Positions 62,001 to 64,000 of a stretch of 64,000 nucleotides of DNA are shown here, in pieces (position 1 is the first letter of the stretch; each line of letters begins with the position of its first letter). This DNA comes from Callipepla californica brunnescens. Lineage: Eukaryota; Chordata; Aves; Galliformes; Odontophoridae. The stretch spans positions 32,428,842-32,492,841 of the forward strand of contig JALIRH010000003.1 in the NCBI GenBank assembly GCA_023055505.1, given 5' to 3'. The position numbers and the translations under genes are program-made. The notes under the pieces are model-generated. The model searched no databases. It had not been told where the DNA came from and saw nothing but the letters and a program-made list of their open reading frames with translations.

Positions 62001-64000
62001 AGTCAGTTGCTTGGATTAGGTATTGTCACCATCTCCTTTATGACTTCTTTGACATGTGGGTGTTTGCTTGGTTGGTGTCTTTGTTTTGTCATCCCAGTTT
62101 TTACTATTGACTTTTCTCTAGGGATTATGCTGTCAGGATCTCAGTAAAGGGAGCGCTCTAGTGACACTTGCTGAGGAGCATGTGCCATGTACCACTAGGG
62201 TGAAAGAGAGATTAGTGTGTTATTCTGGCAGCTTAAATAAGCCAGAGAAAATGAGTATCTTGTCAGAAGTGTTCAGTGGAGAAGTAGAATGTAAAGGCTA
62301 ACTTGAAATCATAAACTGCTTCCTGTTTATTTGCAGTCAGGTGGATTGTTACTTCAAAGCTGTTTACTAAAAGATTTCTCCATAACGTTGTTTTCCATAT
62401 CCTCTTTTTAATTCCACCCATACATTAGATCCCCATAAGAATTAAATAGATAAATTCCTTCAATTCCGATATTGTCGAATTTATTTGGAATCCAGTATTG
62501 TACGTTTTAAATACATTTAAAAATGAAAGCTGTGAAAGGGAGTGGAAATTTCAGTGCTTTTTGTGGAAAGGAAGTAGACTTGGTTTGTTTTTAATTTTAG
62601 ATTCTTCCTCTTGCCAAATGTAAGAGATCTAAGTATCAATAGAGAAGAGCATTTCCTCTTTAGAGTAGGAGACGATAAAAATACCTTTTAATATTGTTTG
62701 TTTCTGGAATTTCAGGGTTTTTTTTTCTTCTTCTTGAATTTTTTTTCAAAATGTTTTCCTTGCGGTAGGTTTTGACATTAGTACTAGATGGCTCTTTAGG
62801 TGGTGACTTTTCAGTTTGCTTAATAAGAATGGGTTTTCATAACTATTTCTTGAAAAATGCAGGCTGGGAAATATAAACCTGTGATCTAAAAAGTGTCACA
62901 GATGTGCAGATCTGATTCCATATCAGAAAATAGTTTGCTTGAGATTCAGCGTTTAAATATATACTTCACTGGCCTGGGGTGATAGTAGTTTGTTCCTTTT
63001 TCGGTCAGTTAATTAACAAACCATTTTGGGATCTCACTTACCAAAGGTCTTAGCACCCTCTACTGATAATGAGTTAAAGGTGGGTTGAGTTAGCTTTTCA
63101 TCTTGGAAAATTAGGATGATGTTGACATCATACTTTGACTTACAATTCTGCTTCTCTGAGCAAATTTGACAATGTTTTCATGAAAATAAATTGATTTTTA
63201 TGGCTGTAGTCACCTTTCTGGGGATTTCTTTTTCTCCCTGGACCTACTTTTGTAAAGAGAAAGAATGATGCTTATTAAACGTTTACCCAGCTTTCAAGGG
63301 GATGTTATTTGCTTTAAGTTTCAACATAAAAGATGAAAAAGCATGATTTCATTTTCTTTCCCCATTCAGTGTAAGGTTGAATTCTTTGATTCAGATCATA
63401 ATCTTCAATGAGATAAGGAAGTATATCTTTCTGTTACCTGACACTTCATAGAGATAATAGCTCTTCTTTTGTGACATCTTAGCATTTTGCTTTTTCTCAA
63501 ATGATAAAGATGTCTCAACTATGGAGTGTTTGTGTCTATAACAGGTCTAGAATATAACCTTTTATAAGCTCTTGTTAATGGTCAGTGAGCACATCAACCA
63601 TGAGATTTGCGTAAATGGTTTCTTAATGAGAACTTTACCATGTACAAGGAAATTTGTCTATTTGTGTGAGGTTCGCAAAGGACTTCTGCATCCCTTATAC
63701 CCCATTTTGAGGTCTGAAGTGAAGCTTGGAAGTGATCAGAATTTGGGTTGTAGTCGGAGATGTGCTTTTCAATGGACTCCCAAGGCAAACGATAAACACA
63801 TTTTTGAGACATTTCAGGAAACCCCTGTGTAGTAGAGATAAGTAGGATCAGCCTAATTCATGAAGGAGCAGCAGGTATACGTTTGTGTCCTACATATTTC
63901 AATAGTGATCATAAATGTAATCAGAAAAGCAAAGCAGAATGGATTATATTGACTTGTAATAGCCTTCTTCAGCCTGCTTTGATGTATTGTCTTGGTTAGT
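55810..64000 (+). CDS. EDARADD: EDARADD, EDAR-associated death domain adaptor (5' part; continues past window)
   Basis: Three coding exons (55810-55840, 59514-59572, 61545-61584) join in frame to 43 codons plus one base. The encoded start, MAAPQGPLPPDHAAKEPVED and on through TDPSTLSLTMTEKYPVQDTG, matches the short human isoform I recall (MASPDDPLRADHMVKEPVED...). EDARADD links the ectodysplasin receptor EDAR, through its C-terminal death domain, to TRAF and TAK1 signalling and NF-kB, in hair, feather, tooth and gland development. The death domain is not encoded here; I found no further exon between 61585 and 64000. The first exon for the longer human isoform was not recognised. Confidence 0.9.
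56498..56546. repeat. Imperfect hairpin in EDARADD intron 1
   Basis: The 9-bp arms TCCCTCTGA (56508-56516) and TCAGAGGGA (56529-56537) are extended by CAAAG/CTTTG outside. A second stem, TGTGCCA/TGGCACA, follows at 56562-56580. There is no sign of a known RNA family. Confidence 0.5.
59514..59572 (+). CDS. EDARADD: EDARADD coding exon 2
   Basis: It completes Asp11 and encodes HAAKEPVEDTDPSTLSLTM. The acceptor is a tandem CAGCAG at 59508-59513; the second AG gives the length that matches human, and the first would insert Ala. Donor ATG|GTATGT. The stretch KEPVEDTDPSTLS is identical to what I recall of the human protein. Confidence 0.92.
59757..60408 (+). mobile_element. CR1 LINE 3' fragment with internal deletion
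   Basis: A 650-bp plus-oriented CR1. It starts in the part encoding the end of the reverse transcriptase ORF (CTGGACCTGGTGCTATTTAA, ACAGATAACACTAATCTGAG) and continues to the tail (GAAGAAATTCTTTACAGTGA, GACCTCAAAGGTCCCTTCCA, ending CCATTCTGTGAG). Near 59985-60000 it jumps from the AGGTCCTGTGCCTGG block to GAGGACAGGCTGAGGGAGCT, so an internal stretch is missing. The reading frame is broken. It lies in EDARADD intron 2. Confidence 0.93.
61545..61584 (+). CDS. EDARADD: EDARADD coding exon 3
   Basis: It encodes TEKYPVQDTGLPK plus one base of the next codon. Acceptor: a long T tract then GTGACAG; donor AAAG|GTAAGC. It matches human SDKYPIQDTELPK. Confidence 0.9.
61585..64000 (+). other. EDARADD: EDARADD intron 3 (partial)
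   Basis: AT-rich intronic sequence running out of the window. I see no exon, CR1 copy or other repeat. The short ORF at 63572-63832 has no recognisable homology or splice support. Confidence 0.6.

Noticed and set aside
1..64000. tRNA, rRNA, CRISPR arrays, bacterial operons, intact endogenous retrovirus
   Set aside because: I found no B-box-like tRNA sequence, no regular spaced repeats, and no gag, pol or env reading frames. The content is typical vertebrate intronic and intergenic DNA.

Overview
The window is vertebrate nuclear DNA, almost certainly from a bird and probably a galliform such as chicken. The reasons are long introns with GT-AG boundaries, CpG-island promoters, and several truncated CR1 LINEs of avian type as the only recognisable interspersed repeats. 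Three protein-coding genes can be rebuilt exon by exon: GPR137B (+), ERO1B (-) and the 5' part of EDARADD (+). This order matches mammalian 1q42-43-type synteny. Assignment to chicken chromosome 3 is inference from known synteny, not something the sequence proves.

Layout. Positions 1-498 hold the 5'UTR and upstream part of GPR137B. Positions 499-21902 hold seven GPR137B coding exons (385 codons plus stop), which encode a complete seven-helix lysosomal membrane protein. From 21903 to about 27062 is the convergent 3' zone, with the GPR137B 3'UTR entering from the left and the ERO1B 3'UTR from the right. Positions 27063-48789 hold sixteen ERO1B coding exons on the minus strand (465 codons plus stop), a complete endoplasmic-reticulum thiol oxidase that includes a 12-nt microexon. 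Positions 48430-49150 are the ERO1B CpG-island promoter, which contains a perfect ER-stress response element, a ZNF143-type site and an NRF1-type site. From 49150 to 55640 is intergenic DNA with CR1 fragments. Positions 55640-56010 are the EDARADD CpG-island promoter and first exon. From 55810 to the window end is EDARADD, with three coding exons visible; its death-domain exons lie beyond 64000.

The genes are not functionally linked. GPR137B is a lysosomal regulator connected to Rag/mTORC1 signalling, ERO1B re-oxidises protein disulfide isomerase in the ER, and EDARADD is the adaptor of the ectodysplasin receptor EDAR. I found no tRNA, rRNA, CRISPR array, intact retrovirus or other unexpected coding system. 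The most interesting non-coding signals are the exact ER-stress element in the ERO1B promoter, the ERO1B microexon beside a 23-nt homopolymer tract, and a GC-AG intron in GPR137B. All exon calls rest on reading frames, splice signals and my recollection of the human protein families; no alignment was run.
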